Below, in pieces: positions 33,974 to 43,229 of a stretch of DNA of 64,000 bases. The first letter of the stretch is position 1, and each line of letters begins with the position of its first letter. The notes below the pieces were generated by a model. The model ran no database searches. It worked only from the letters and a program-made list of their open reading frames with translations, and was not told the DNA's origin. The translations under genes and the position numbers were made by a program. The stretch lies in assembly GCA_930633495.1 (NCBI GenBank), contig CAKNFJ010000001.1, positions 1,488,001 to 1,552,000 of the forward strand, read 5' to 3'. Source of the stretch: Hyphomicrobiales bacterium. GTDB taxonomy: Bacteria > Pseudomonadota > Alphaproteobacteria > Rhizobiales > Beijerinckiaceae.

Positions 33974-34914
33974 TGATAGCGGATCCTCGGGTCGGTCAGG
34001 GCATAGGAGAGATCGATCAGGAGGTTGATCAGCACATAGGTGCCGGCCGTCAGCAGGATGATCGCCTGGATCAGCGGATAGTCGCGCGCGAGCACGCCAT
34101 CGACCACGAGCCGTCCGAGGCCGGGGATGTTGAACACCGTCTCGGTGACGACGACGCCGGAGACCATCATGGCGAAGCCGGTGCCGACCACGGTGAGGAT
34201 CGGGATCGCCGCGTTGCGCAGCGCGTGGCGGAACAGCACGATCCGCTCGCCCAGCCCCTTGGCGCGGGCGGTGCGGACATAGTCCTCGCGCAGCACCTCC
34301 AGCATCGAGGCCCGCGTCATACGCGAGACCAGCGCGATATAGAAAAAGGAGAGCGCGAGCCCCGGCATCACGATGCGATGGAAGAACGGCCCGAAGCCCT
34401 CGGCCAGCGGCTTGTAGCCCTGCACCGGGAACCATTTCAGGTTGACCGCGAAGACCGCGATCAGAACGTAGCCGATCACGAAGATCGGCACGGAGAAGCC
34501 GACGACCGAGAGCGCCATGACGAAGCGGTCGACCATCCCGCCATGACGCCAGGCGGCGAGCACGCCAAGCGGCAGCGAGATCAGCACCGTGAAGATCATC
34601 GCCATGACCGCGAGCGCCAGCGTCGGGCCGATGCGCTGGCCGATCATCTCCAGCACCGGGCGCTGTGAGATCAGCGAGGAGCCGAAATCGCCTGCGGCCA
34701 TATTGGTGATCCAGGCCACGAACTGACCGGCGATCGGCTTGTCCAGTCCGAGGTTTTCGCGAATGGCCGCAAGCTGCGCCGGCGTCGCCTGGTCGCCGGC
34801 GATGGCCTGGGCCGGGTCGCCCGGCGTCAGCCGCAGCAGCAGGAAGACGAACAGCGCCACGAAGAACATGACGGGGATCGCCATCACGAGCCTGCGCAGG
34901 AAATAGGAAGCCAT
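33970..34914 (-). CDS. Peptide ABC importer permease, DppB type
   Basis: 314 residues. MASYFLRRLVMAIPVMFFV is the first helix; the periplasmic segment is ENLGLDKPIAGQFVAWITNMAAGDFGSS, and the EAA loop is YVRTARAKGLGERIVLFRHALRN. The start at 34914 removes an eight-residue non-conserved leader. It is separated from the binding-protein gene by 99 bases containing a strong hairpin. Confidence 0.92.
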   Translation of the reverse strand: MASYFLRRLVMAIPVMFFVALFVFLLLRLTPGDPAQAIAGDQATPAQLAAIRENLGLDKPIAGQFVAWITNMAAGDFGSSLISQRPVLEMIGQRIGPTLALAVMAMIFTVLISLPLGVLAAWRHGGMVDRFVMALSVVGFSVPIFVIGYVLIAVFAVNLKWFPVQGYKPLAEGFGPFFHRIVMPGLALSFFYIALVSRMTRASMLEVLREDYVRTARAKGLGERIVLFRHALRNAAIPILTVVGTGFAMMVSGVVVTETVFNIPGLGRLVVDGVLARDYPLIQAIILLTAGTYVLINLLIDLSYALTDPRIRYQ

Positions 34915-34976
34915 GGAATTCTCCACGCGCCTGGGCACCAGCCCAAGCGGGCGATGCCGGAAATCGGGCCGGTCAG

Positions 34977-35004
34977 GCCGGGCGTCGGATACCCACCGCC
35001 CGGC
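34977..35004 (-). repeat. Hairpin between binding-protein and permease genes
   Basis: GCCGGGCG (34977-34984) pairs with CGCCCGGC (34997-35004) across 12 bases in the gap after the binding-protein stop. Such structures between binding-protein and permease genes commonly stabilise the upstream mRNA or weaken downstream expression, giving an excess of binding protein. That role is inferred from position. Confidence 0.5.
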
Positions 35005-35013
35005 GCATCGCCG

Positions 35014-36594
35014 TTACTTGCTCACGCCCCAGAACAGGGTGATCGGGCCGGGCTGCAGGTTCTTCAGCTTGGCGTTCCAGGCCGCGACGGACTGGAACTC
35101 GCCGGCGTTGAAGTAGAAGCCCTCGTCGAAGGCGATCTGCTGGATCTCCCGGGCGATCCTTTTCTGCTCGTCGAGGGTCGAAGCCGTGATGTAGGCCGTG
35201 CGCAGTTCCTCGACGCGGGCGCTTTTCGGCCAACCTGCCCAGGCGGTGTCGGAGCCCGAGGCATCGAGCATCGCATGCACGGTCGGGTTCCAGATGCCGG
35301 ACACGCCCCAATAGGTGAAGAACATGTTCCAGCCGCCCTGCGCCACCGGCTGCCAGCCGTTCTTGCGCGATTGCAGCGTGGCCCAGTCCATCGAGGCGAC
35401 ATCGACCTTGAAGCCGGCCTCGCGCAGGCGCTCGGCCGCGACGATCGGCTGGGTCGAGAGGATCGTCAGGTCCGTCGGCTGCATCATCAGCACCGGCGTG
35501 CCGTCATAGCCGGAGGCCTTGAGCAATTCCTTGGCCTTGGCCATGCGCTCCTTGGCGCTGCCCTTCAGATAATCCGCACCGGCATCGGAGGCGAGCGGCA
35601 CGTCGCAACCATAGACCGAGGCGCAGAGCTTGTAATACTGGCTGTCGCCGATCGCGGTCTGCATCAGCTGGTCCTGATCGAGCGCATACATCGCCGCCTG
35701 GCGGACCTTCGGATTGTCGAAGGGCGGCAGGCGATGGTTGAAGCGGCCGGTGACCTGGCTGCCCAGCGCATTGATGGCGCCGGTCTTGATCTCGTCATTG
35801 GCCTTGAGCAGCGGCAGCAGGTCGATCGTCACCTGCTCGATCAGATCGACATCGCCGGATTGCAGCGCATTGATCGAGGTCTGCATGTCCGGCATCGCCT
35901 TCCACACGACCTTGTCGACATTGATCACCTTGCCGCCGGCGGTCCAGCTCATCGGCTCGGAGCGCGGCTTGTAGTCCTTGTTCTTGACATAGACGGCCTG
36001 GTCGCCCGGCCGGTACTGCTCCGCAACGAAGCGGAACGGGCCGGAACCGACCATCTCGGTGACCTGCTTGCCGGCGGGCGTCTCGGCGAGGCGCTTCGGC
36101 ATCATGAAGGGCGGCACCGGCGAGGGCTTGGCCAGCAGTTCGAGCACCTGCCCGAAAGGCTTCGCCAGCTTGATGACGAGCACCTTGTCGGAGGTCGCCT
36201 CGATCGAGGCGACATGCGCCATCATGGTGCGGGCGGCGCCGTCGTTCTCGCCCCAGCGCTTCAGCGACGCCACGCAATCGGCGGCCGTGACCGGCGTGCC
36301 GTCATGCCATTTGAGGCCGTCACGCAGCGTCAGCGTATAGGACAATTTGTCGGCCGAGACGGCGTAGTCCGCCATCTGCGGCTGCGGATTGTACTTGGCG
36401 TCCATGCCGAGCAGCGTGTCGAACACCATGAAGCCGTGCGTGCGCACGATCTGCGCCGTGCTCAGGATCGGATCTAGCGAACGAAGCGGCGCCTGCATGA
36501 CGACATTGAGCGTCGTCTCGGCCAGGGCCGGCATCGCGGAAAGGGAGCCTGCGACCAGCGCGACAGCCCCGAAAGTCTTGAACCGAAACGTCAT
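35014..36594 (-). CDS. Periplasmic solute-binding protein, family 5
   Basis: 526 residues. The Sec signal MTFRFKTFGAVALVAGSLS ends AMPALA. SBP_bac_5 features include RSLDPILSTAQIVRTHGFMV, LRDGLKWHDGTPVTAADCV and GSGPFRFVAEQYRPGDQAVYVKNKDY. The start is at the second ATG (36594), because AAGGGG lies six bases before it; the ATG at 36600 directly abuts that sequence. It captures the substrate for the importer encoded downstream. Confidence 0.9.
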   Translation of the reverse strand: MTFRFKTFGAVALVAGSLSAMPALAETTLNVVMQAPLRSLDPILSTAQIVRTHGFMVFDTLLGMDAKYNPQPQMADYAVSADKLSYTLTLRDGLKWHDGTPVTAADCVASLKRWGENDGAARTMMAHVASIEATSDKVLVIKLAKPFGQVLELLAKPSPVPPFMMPKRLAETPAGKQVTEMVGSGPFRFVAEQYRPGDQAVYVKNKDYKPRSEPMSWTAGGKVINVDKVVWKAMPDMQTSINALQSGDVDLIEQVTIDLLPLLKANDEIKTGAINALGSQVTGRFNHRLPPFDNPKVRQAAMYALDQDQLMQTAIGDSQYYKLCASVYGCDVPLASDAGADYLKGSAKERMAKAKELLKASGYDGTPVLMMQPTDLTILSTQPIVAAERLREAGFKVDVASMDWATLQSRKNGWQPVAQGGWNMFFTYWGVSGIWNPTVHAMLDASGSDTAWAGWPKSARVEELRTAYITASTLDEQKRIAREIQQIAFDEGFYFNAGEFQSVAAWNAKLKNLQPGPITLFWGVSK

Positions 36595-36637
36595 TGTCAT
36601 CCCCTTGTTTTTGGTTGTTTGGATTGGTTGAGCGTCG

Positions 36638-38107
36638 TCAGGCGGGAGCGTCGCTCCACGGATAGGCCTTGGCGGTATCGAGCTGGCGGTATGGGATCAG
36701 CCGGACATCGGCAGGGCCGAGATCGGGCGTGTCGACCACGAGGATCCGGTCTGCCGTCGGCTCGTAATAATCGCGGAAATGCGTCTTCGAGCGCAGCAGG
36801 ATGACGTCGTAGTCCTCCGGCCGCTCGCCGAAGATGAAGAACGGATCGCCATCGACGGCGAAGGCGAAATGCGAGACCACGGAGACGCGGATCGCACCGA
36901 TCTGGAGGAGCGCGGTGAGCCCAAGATCGACGAAGCTGCCACGCTGGTAGCGGCCGGAGACGTTGAAGGATTTCGGCCCGGACCAGAGCACCCGCGCCTT
37001 GGCCTTGACCGGCCCGCCGGTCTCCGGCGCCGTCTTGCCGGCAAGCGCGACATTGATCTCGGCGCCTTCGCCTGCGGCATGGGCCTGCGCCGCAGTCTCG
37101 GGATCGAGCAGGAAGGGCACATTGACCCGCCCGACATCCCGCTTGAGCAGGGCCCGCAGGAGATGGGTCGAGTCATTCATCCGGTCGGCATGTTCAAGCA
37201 GCACGATCGGCCGGCCCTTCGCGGGCTTCCGCTCGATATCGGCCAGGGCTTCCTCGACGCTCAGGATCGGAATGGCATTCGCGATGGCTTGGCGCGCCAC
37301 ATGCAAAAGGCCCGAGAAGGCCTGCGCCTTGATTTCGGCCACGTCCTGCCCGGCCCAGTCCAGGCAGATCACCGACATGCCGGTATTGGCGCTATCGGCA
37401 TAGGAGAAGCCGGCCATGATCGAGATGTCGCAATCGCCGGCCTGCTCGGCGGCGCGCGCCTCGGCGATGATCGAGGCCAGCGGCTGAAGCGCCGTCGCCG
37501 ACATGATCGAGGGAATGACGACATCGGGACGCGCCACCGCGAGGCCGGGCCGGCGCCCCTCACGCAGCAAGCGGATCAGCGCACGCGCTGCCCGCTCCCC
37601 GGTCTCGCCCATGTCGATATGCGGAGAGTGGCGATAGGCGACGGCGATATCGGCGCCGCGCAGCGTCTCGCGATCGATATTGCCGTGATAGTCGAGCGCG
37701 ACCGCGATCGGGAGCGCCGGAAAGGCCGCACGCACCGCATCGATGACATGCCGCTCGACGTCCGGATAGCCTGCCGCCCAGCAGGCGCCGTGCAGGAACA
37801 GGATGACGCCGTCGAGCGGACCGCTCCTGCCGAGTCCTTCTACGACCTCCCTCGTATAATGTTCGACCGCCGCGTCCGCCGTCGGGCCGAGTGCGCCGAG
37901 CAGCGTGTGGAACAGCGGCACGAACTCCGCACCCTCCCCCTCGCAGATCTTCAGGCAGCCGCCCGGCACCGTATTGGTGCCGCGAAACCGCTCCGTCAGC
38001 TCTCGCCCGCGCACGCAGACGCGTTCGAACTCCGCCAGCTCCACGATCTGCGGAACGGCCGTGACCGATTCGAGATTGAAACCGGCGAAGGCGATACGCG
38101 GAGTCAT
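36638..38107 (-). CDS. M81-family metallopeptidase, MlrC (microcystinase C)-like
   Basis: 489 residues matching the MlrC/DUF1485 family: N-terminal domain FAGFNLESVTAVPQIVELAEF, metal-site segments VALDYHGN and RHSPHIDMGETGERAA, and the C-terminal domain with SGRYQRGSFVDLGLTALLQIG. MlrC cleaves linearised microcystin or tetrapeptide near the unusual beta-amino acid Adda; most relatives have unknown substrates. No signal peptide, so it works on imported material. The start is at 38107, seven bases after the aminotransferase stop. In this operon it probably hydrolyses a peptide-like or lactam compound. Confidence 0.88.
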   Translation of the reverse strand: MTPRIAFAGFNLESVTAVPQIVELAEFERVCVRGRELTERFRGTNTVPGGCLKICEGEGAEFVPLFHTLLGALGPTADAAVEHYTREVVEGLGRSGPLDGVILFLHGACWAAGYPDVERHVIDAVRAAFPALPIAVALDYHGNIDRETLRGADIAVAYRHSPHIDMGETGERAARALIRLLREGRRPGLAVARPDVVIPSIMSATALQPLASIIAEARAAEQAGDCDISIMAGFSYADSANTGMSVICLDWAGQDVAEIKAQAFSGLLHVARQAIANAIPILSVEEALADIERKPAKGRPIVLLEHADRMNDSTHLLRALLKRDVGRVNVPFLLDPETAAQAHAAGEGAEINVALAGKTAPETGGPVKAKARVLWSGPKSFNVSGRYQRGSFVDLGLTALLQIGAIRVSVVSHFAFAVDGDPFFIFGERPEDYDVILLRSKTHFRDYYEPTADRILVVDTPDLGPADVRLIPYRQLDTAKAYPWSDAPA

Positions 38108-38114
38108 GGCGGCT

Positions 38115-39440
38115 TCAGCCCTTGACCGCCGCATCGATCGCGCCGCCGATCCGCTCGACGATCAGGTCGACCTCCTCCGGCGTGATGATATAGGGCGGCG
38201 CCAGCAGCACATGGTCGCCGAGCCGCCCGTCGATGGTGCCGCCCATCGGATAGCTCATCAGGCCGCGCGCCATCGCTTCCTTCTTGATCCGGGCATGGAT
38301 CTTCAGCGCCGGATCGAAGGGCGTCTTGGTCTCCTTGTCGGCGACGATCTCGATGCCGCGGAACAGGCCGCGCCCGCGGATATCGCCGACATGGGGGTGC
38401 TGGCCGAGCCGGGCGTCGAGCCCGGCCTGCAGGCGCTCGCCCATCAGCCGGACATTCGCCAGCATCTCCGGCTGCGAGATCAGCTCGACGACCTTGAGCG
38501 CCGCCGCCGCCGCCATCGGGTGGCAGATATAGGTGTGGCCGTGCTGGAACAGGCCGGAGCCTTCGGCAAAGGCGCGGTAGATCTTTTCCGACAGTAGCAC
38601 CGCGCCGATCGGCTGGTAGCCACCACCGAGCCCCTTGGCGATGGTGACGAGATCGGGCGAGATGCCCTCCTGCTCGCAAGCGAACACCGTGCCGGTGCGG
38701 CCCATGCCGCACATCACCTCGTCGAGGATCAGCAGGACGCCGTATTTGTCGCAGATGCGGCGGATGCGGGCGAAGTAATCCGCGACCGGGCCGACCGCAC
38801 CAAGCGTCGCGCCGACGACCGGCTCGGCAATGAAGGCGATCACCTCTTCCGCGCCGAGCTCCAGGATCTTGGCTTCGAGCTCGTCGGCAAGCCGGGCCGC
38901 ATAGGCCTCGGGGGTCTCGCCGGCCTTCTGGTCGCGATAGGCGTAGCAGGGCGAGACATGGTGGGTCTGCGGCAGGATCGGCTGGAACTGCGCCCGCCGC
39001 CAGGCATTGCCGCCGGCGGCCAGGGCGCCCAGCGTATTGCCGTGATAGCTCTGCCGGCGCGCAATGAAATGGCGGCGCTGCGGCTGGCCGATCTCGACGA
39101 AATACTGCCGCGCCATCTTCATGGCGGCCTCGACGGCTTCCGAGCCGCCCGAGACGAGATAGACGTAGTCGAGTCCCTCCGGCGCCAGATCGACCAGCCG
39201 CTCGGCCAGCTCCTCCGCGACATCGGTGGTGAAGAACGACGTGTGGGCGTAGGCGATGCGGTCCATCTGCGCGCGCATCGCAGCCATCACCTCGGGATGT
39301 CCGTGGCCGAGGCAGGAGACGGCGGCACCGCCCGAACCATCGATATAGCTGCGGCCATCCGCGTCGGTGATGAAGACGCCCTGCCCCGCGACGGCTTGCG
39401 GCAGGCGGCCGCCGATCGAGCGATGGAGAATCCTGGTCAT
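38115..39440 (-). CDS. Class-III PLP aminotransferase
   Basis: 441 residues. The PLP lysine is in TIAKGLGGGYQPIGAV, the acidic PLP contact in LLILDEVMCGMGRTG, and other fold-I motifs are SGGSEAVEAAMKMARQY, RRQSYHGNTLGALA and GHTYICHPMAAAAALKV. The class includes omega-amino acid:pyruvate and beta-alanine transaminases. It starts at ATG 39440; upstream frame to 39536 lies in the AT-rich promoter region and is not conserved. First gene of the operon; it probably removes the amino group from a product of M81 or nitrilase cleavage. Confidence 0.9.
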   Translation of the reverse strand: MTRILHRSIGGRLPQAVAGQGVFITDADGRSYIDGSGGAAVSCLGHGHPEVMAAMRAQMDRIAYAHTSFFTTDVAEELAERLVDLAPEGLDYVYLVSGGSEAVEAAMKMARQYFVEIGQPQRRHFIARRQSYHGNTLGALAAGGNAWRRAQFQPILPQTHHVSPCYAYRDQKAGETPEAYAARLADELEAKILELGAEEVIAFIAEPVVGATLGAVGPVADYFARIRRICDKYGVLLILDEVMCGMGRTGTVFACEQEGISPDLVTIAKGLGGGYQPIGAVLLSEKIYRAFAEGSGLFQHGHTYICHPMAAAAALKVVELISQPEMLANVRLMGERLQAGLDARLGQHPHVGDIRGRGLFRGIEIVADKETKTPFDPALKIHARIKKEAMARGLMSYPMGGTIDGRLGDHVLLAPPYIITPEEVDLIVERIGGAIDAAVKG

Positions 39441-39539
39441 CTCGGCATTCCCGGATTGGCGCGGACGGACCGCCGCGGCGCGCAGCCTCATGACACGCTT
39501 CGCAAGAGAATGCAACATATGTTTTATATGATACAAAAC

Positions 39540-39604
39540 TGAAACGATTGACTTCTAAATTGTTTCAACGAAACATTACGTCGCAAGACCCTCACACCTG
39601 AGGG
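39540..39604. promoter_or_regulatory. GAAAC/GTTTC operator-like repeats and promoter for the RpiR gene
   Basis: The divergent, AT-rich region carries TGTTTC-AAC-GAAACA at 39561-39575, a perfect inverted repeat, and another GAAAC at 39541-39545. TTGACT at 39548-39553 could be a -35 for the rightward rpiR-type gene, with the palindrome covering the -10 position, which suggests autoregulation. A CCCTC/GAGGG mini-hairpin follows at 39589-39604. RpiR/HexR-like regulators bind comparable inverted repeats. Confidence 0.45.
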
Positions 39605-39678
39605 AAAGCGGAAAAACCGTTTGAAATCCGCCCGTGGCGCGGGAATGGTCGCGATCGGGCAGAGAAGGTGCGATTCAA

Positions 39679-40569
39679 ATGTTGCAGGCCGATCCCTTGC
39701 GCGAGCGCATCGTCAGCCTCTTCGACGGCATGTCCCCGCAATTGCGGCAGGCCGCGCGCTACATCATCGAGCACCCGCAGGAGGTCGCGCTGGTCTCGAT
39801 GCGCGAGCTCGCCCGCAATGCCGGCGTGCAGCCCTCGACGATGACGCGGCTCGCCAAGTTCCTGGGGCTTGCCGGCTATGACGACATCCGCGCCCATCAT
39901 GCCGAGGCGATCCGCTTCCGTGTCGACGGCTTCGCGGCGCGCGCGATGCAGACCGACGAGAGCGAAGAGGACATGGCGGCAGCGCAATTGTCGCGCCGCA
40001 TGTTGCAGGGCCTTGCCGCCCAGATCGCGCGGCTGACGGAGCCGGCCTCGCTCGAACGCCTCGCTGCCGCCGCCGACCGGCTGGCGCAGGCCCGCCGCAT
40101 CTTCGTCCTCGGCCTGCGCTCATGCCATTCGGTGGCCTGGCACTTCCATTATGTGATGACGCTGCTCGGCGAGAAGACGATTCATCTCGACGGGCCGGCC
40201 GACACCGTCGGCGACGGGTTGATCCGGGCGGGCGCGGAGGATGTGCTGCTCGCGATTTCGATCAACCCCTACGCCCTCCACAGCCTGGAGCTGGCGCAGC
40301 TCGCCCGCGAGAAGGGCCTCGGCGTCATTGCGATCACGGATAGCGAGGTCTCTCCGCTGGTCGGCCTGGCCGATATCGCGATCCTCTGCTCGACCGAGAG
40401 CCAGAGCTTTTTCCACACGCTGGCGCCGGCGCTGGCGGTATCCGAAGTCCTGTGCGGCCTGCTGGCGAACAAGGACCGCACGGCAGCGCTGGAGTCGCTG
40501 CAGCGTGCCGACCGGCACCTGCTGTCGCTCAACACCTATGCGAGCGCCATTCCCCGCAGGCGAATCTGA
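39679..40569 (+). CDS. RpiR/MurR-family transcriptional regulator
   Basis: 296 residues. An N-terminal HTH_6 domain (RQAARYIIEHPQEVALVSMRELARNAGVQPSTMTRLAKFLG) is joined to a SIS sugar-phosphate-binding-type domain (RRIFVLGLRSCHSVAWHFHY, DVLLAISINPYALHSLELAQLA, GVIAITDSEVSPLVGLAD). I chose ATG 39679 because GAAGGTG lies eight bases upstream; ATG 39634 is possible. It is transcribed away from the aminotransferase/M81/importer operon and is its probable regulator. Confidence 0.9.
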   Translation: MLQADPLRERIVSLFDGMSPQLRQAARYIIEHPQEVALVSMRELARNAGVQPSTMTRLAKFLGLAGYDDIRAHHAEAIRFRVDGFAARAMQTDESEEDMAAAQLSRRMLQGLAAQIARLTEPASLERLAAAADRLAQARRIFVLGLRSCHSVAWHFHYVMTLLGEKTIHLDGPADTVGDGLIRAGAEDVLLAISINPYALHSLELAQLAREKGLGVIAITDSEVSPLVGLADIAILCSTESQSFFHTLAPALAVSEVLCGLLANKDRTAALESLQRADRHLLSLNTYASAIPRRRI

Positions 40570-40942
40570 CGAGTGGGACAAGCGCACCGTCGAGAGCCGG
40601 GAAAAGGATACGACAAGGTGTCGACGCGAAGCCGGATCAAGGCCCATACACCTCTGATCCGCTCCCGGAAGCATGGCGCCACAGGCAGACGCCTGTTCAC
40701 TGTCCGACACCGGGCATTCGCCCAGCTTCCGCAGATGAAACGCGCAAGGGCTTCGATTGAAGCCCGCGATGCGTGAACCGGAATGACCGCTTCCTCGTAG
40801 GAACTCTTGTGAGACCTGCTCGAGAGCACGGGTCGGCGCCGCATCGCGGAACACCTCACGAGCAGCAAAGACTTCGAGGTCGACGAAGGGCTTGATCAAG
40901 ATCTGTGAGAATAAGAGCCTCCAAGAACGAAAAAGCAGGCCG
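40570..40942. other. Intergenic stretch without a supportable gene
   Basis: About 370 bases between the RpiR gene and the kinase gene. It contains a small ACAGGC-AGAC-GCCTGT hairpin at 40681-40696 that could end the rpiR transcript. Short open frames (e.g. 40573-40776) have no ribosome site or recognisable product. Confidence 0.4.
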
Positions 40943-42523
40943 ATGACCACACCCACCGAGCGCTCGCCGCTGGCGTCTCCGCCCTCCCCACGCCAGAACC
41001 TTCTGGCTGGCGGCCTGATCGCCCTCTTGCTCGGCGCGCTCGCCGTGACCGTCCCCTATGCACGTCAGCCGACGATCGGGACCGAACCCTTCGTAGCCGC
41101 CTACGCCGCCGCGATCTTCATCATCGAGTTGACCGCAGCAGCCCTGCTGTTCTCGCAGTTCGCAATCCAGCGCTCCCTGGCCATTCTGCTTCTGGCCGCC
41201 GGCTTCCTGTTCTCCGGCCTCCTCGCGATCCCCTGGGCCCTGACCTTTCCCGGCGTCTTCGCCGCATTTTCGGCCGGGCAGGATTTGCAGGCGACCGCCA
41301 CGATCGCCGCGTTGCGTCGGTTGAGCTTTCCGCTGTTCGTCATCGCCTACGCGCTCATCGGCAGGCGGCCATGGTATGGGCACACGAGGCGCGCGCTCGC
41401 CGGCACGGTCATCGCGACCATGATTGCGGCGCTGGCCTGCAGCCTGTTCATCACGACCAACGTCACGACGCTGCCGCCCTTCATGGCAGATGCGCGCAGC
41501 GTCGCCCGGCTCTGGGGCTACGTTCCCGCAGCGGCGGTCGCCCTCTATGCCGGCGGCCTGGCTGCGCTCGCTTTCCGGAAGCGCTCCACGCTCGATCTCT
41601 GGCTGATGGTCCTGCTCTTCACGCTGCTGATCGAGATCGTCCTCGTCTCCTATTTGAGTGCGGCGGTGAGGCTGAGTGCCGGCTGGTGGGCGGGACGTGT
41701 CTACGGCCTGATCTCGGCTGGCGTCGTGTTGCTGGTGCTGCTGTCCGAGGCCACGACGGTCCACGCCAGGCTGGCACGCGCCGAGATCGCGGAACGCCGG
41801 GCCCGCCAGAATCGCCTGACCGCGATCGAGGCGCTTTCGGCCTCGATCGCGCACGAGGTCAACCAGCCGCTCGCCAGCATGGTGACCAATGCCTCCGCCG
41901 GACTGCGCTGGCTCGACCGCAGTCAACCCGAGATCGGCGAGATTCGGGCAGCCCTGGAGAGGATCGTCGCGGATGGCCATCGCGCCAACCGGATCGTCGC
42001 CGGCATCCGCGCCATGTTCGTCCAGCCGACACAGGAGCGGGCGCCGCTCGATCTCAACCGGATGATCGCCGTCACGCTCAAGCAGCTCGCCGGCGACGTC
42101 CGGCTCGCGCGTATCGAAGTGACGACCAAGTTCGAGGGCGAACTGCCGCTCGTGATCGGCAACGCTCTCCAGCTCGAGCAGGTTCTCTGCAATCTGATCG
42201 ACAATGCCGTCGATGCGATGTGCGCGACGCCCGGCGATCGGTTCCTGACGTTGATCTCGCGGCGGCAACCCCATGGCGAGGTCCTTGTCGCCATCGCCGA
42301 CAATGGCAGCGGTTTGGCAGAGGCAGAGCGCGACCGTATATTCGAGCCGTTCTTCACGACGAAGCCGAATGGTATGGGGATGGGCCTGATGTTCTGCCGC
42401 ACCGTGATCGAGGCCCATGGCGGGCGGCTCTGGGCCTCGGACAACTGGCCGCGCGGCACGATCTTCCAGTTCACCTTGCCGGCAGCAGCCGGCCTCCCTG
42501 TCATCGAGAGGCAAACCGCATGA
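40943..42523 (+). CDS. Membrane sensor histidine kinase (MASE4-like N-terminus)
   Basis: 526 residues. The N-terminal ~280 residues hold seven or eight membrane helices of the MASE4 type (NLLAGGLIALLLGALAVTVP onward), then HisKA with the phospho-accepting His in SIASAHEV-like context (LSASIAHEVNQPLASMVT), and HATPase_c with N-box NLIDNAVDAM and G-boxes IADNGSGL and NGMGMGL. I chose ATG 40943 over an upstream start in the same frame. It overlaps the response-regulator gene by four bases. The signal sensed is unknown; the downstream cluster is the likely target. Confidence 0.9.
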   Translation: MTTPTERSPLASPPSPRQNLLAGGLIALLLGALAVTVPYARQPTIGTEPFVAAYAAAIFIIELTAAALLFSQFAIQRSLAILLLAAGFLFSGLLAIPWALTFPGVFAAFSAGQDLQATATIAALRRLSFPLFVIAYALIGRRPWYGHTRRALAGTVIATMIAALACSLFITTNVTTLPPFMADARSVARLWGYVPAAAVALYAGGLAALAFRKRSTLDLWLMVLLFTLLIEIVLVSYLSAAVRLSAGWWAGRVYGLISAGVVLLVLLSEATTVHARLARAEIAERRARQNRLTAIEALSASIAHEVNQPLASMVTNASAGLRWLDRSQPEIGEIRAALERIVADGHRANRIVAGIRAMFVQPTQERAPLDLNRMIAVTLKQLAGDVRLARIEVTTKFEGELPLVIGNALQLEQVLCNLIDNAVDAMCATPGDRFLTLISRRQPHGEVLVAIADNGSGLAEAERDRIFEPFFTTKPNGMGMGLMFCRTVIEAHGGRLWASDNWPRGTIFQFTLPAAAGLPVIERQTA

Positions 42524-43167
42524 TGGAGGCAGGGTCCCTCGTCTATGTGGTCGACGACGATCCTGCTATGCGCGCCTCGCTGGAAAGCCTGCTGCGCTCG
42601 GTCGGGCATGACGTCCTCTGCTTCGAGACCACGCAGGACTTCGCAGCCGCCACTCGCCCGGAGCGGCCGGGCTGCCTCGTGCTCGACGTCCGCCTGCCCG
42701 GGCTGAGCGGGCTGGAGTTCCAGCGCGAGCTCGGCCGCTCGGCCAATCCCCTGCCGATCGTCTTCATCACCGGTCATGGCGACGTTCCGATGTCGGTGGC
42801 GGCGATGAAGGCCGGCGCCGTCGAATTCCTGACCAAGCCCTTCCGCGACCAGGACCTGCTGGACGGCGTGCATCGCGCCATCGCGCTGAACCGGCAGGAT
42901 CGCATCAGGGCGGCGGCTCTCGCCGAGCTGCATGGCCGCGTCGCGACCATGACGCCGCGCGAGCGCGAAATCCTGCCGCTCGTCGCCGCCGGCCAGATGA
43001 ACAAGCAGATCGCGCAGGCGCTGGGGCTGAGCGAGGTCACGATCAAGGTCCATCGGGCTCAGGTCATGCACAAGCTACGCGCGACCTCGCTTGCGGATCT
43101 CGTGCGGATCGCCGACCGGCTGGCGCTCGATAGCTCCGGGAATCCCAACGACGATACCCGGGTATAA
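42520..43167 (+). CDS. FixJ/NarL-type response regulator
   Basis: 215 residues: a receiver domain (YVVDDDPAMRASLESLL, phospho-acceptor in CLVLDVRLPGLSG, Thr/Lys in FITGHGD and FLTKPF), then a LuxR-type HTH (LTPREREILPLVAAGQMNKQ through ALGLSEVTIKVHRAQVMHKL; the frame actually reads MTPRERE). It starts at ATG 42520 overlapping the kinase stop (ATGA), so the pair is coupled. Probably activates the adjacent hydrolase cluster. Confidence 0.92.
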   Translation: MMEAGSLVYVVDDDPAMRASLESLLRSVGHDVLCFETTQDFAAATRPERPGCLVLDVRLPGLSGLEFQRELGRSANPLPIVFITGHGDVPMSVAAMKAGAVEFLTKPFRDQDLLDGVHRAIALNRQDRIRAAALAELHGRVATMTPREREILPLVAAGQMNKQIAQALGLSEVTIKVHRAQVMHKLRATSLADLVRIADRLALDSSGNPNDDTRV

Positions 43168-43229
43168 TTGCCCTCGCCGCGCAGCGAACGCAGGATGACC
43201 GGACCAGGCGCCCCAAGGGGTCGGTTCGG

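Noticed and set aside
36638..38107. A microcystin degradation (mlr) cluster
   Set aside because: Only an MlrC-like gene is present; mlrA, mlrB and mlrD are absent and MlrC relatives are widespread with other roles.
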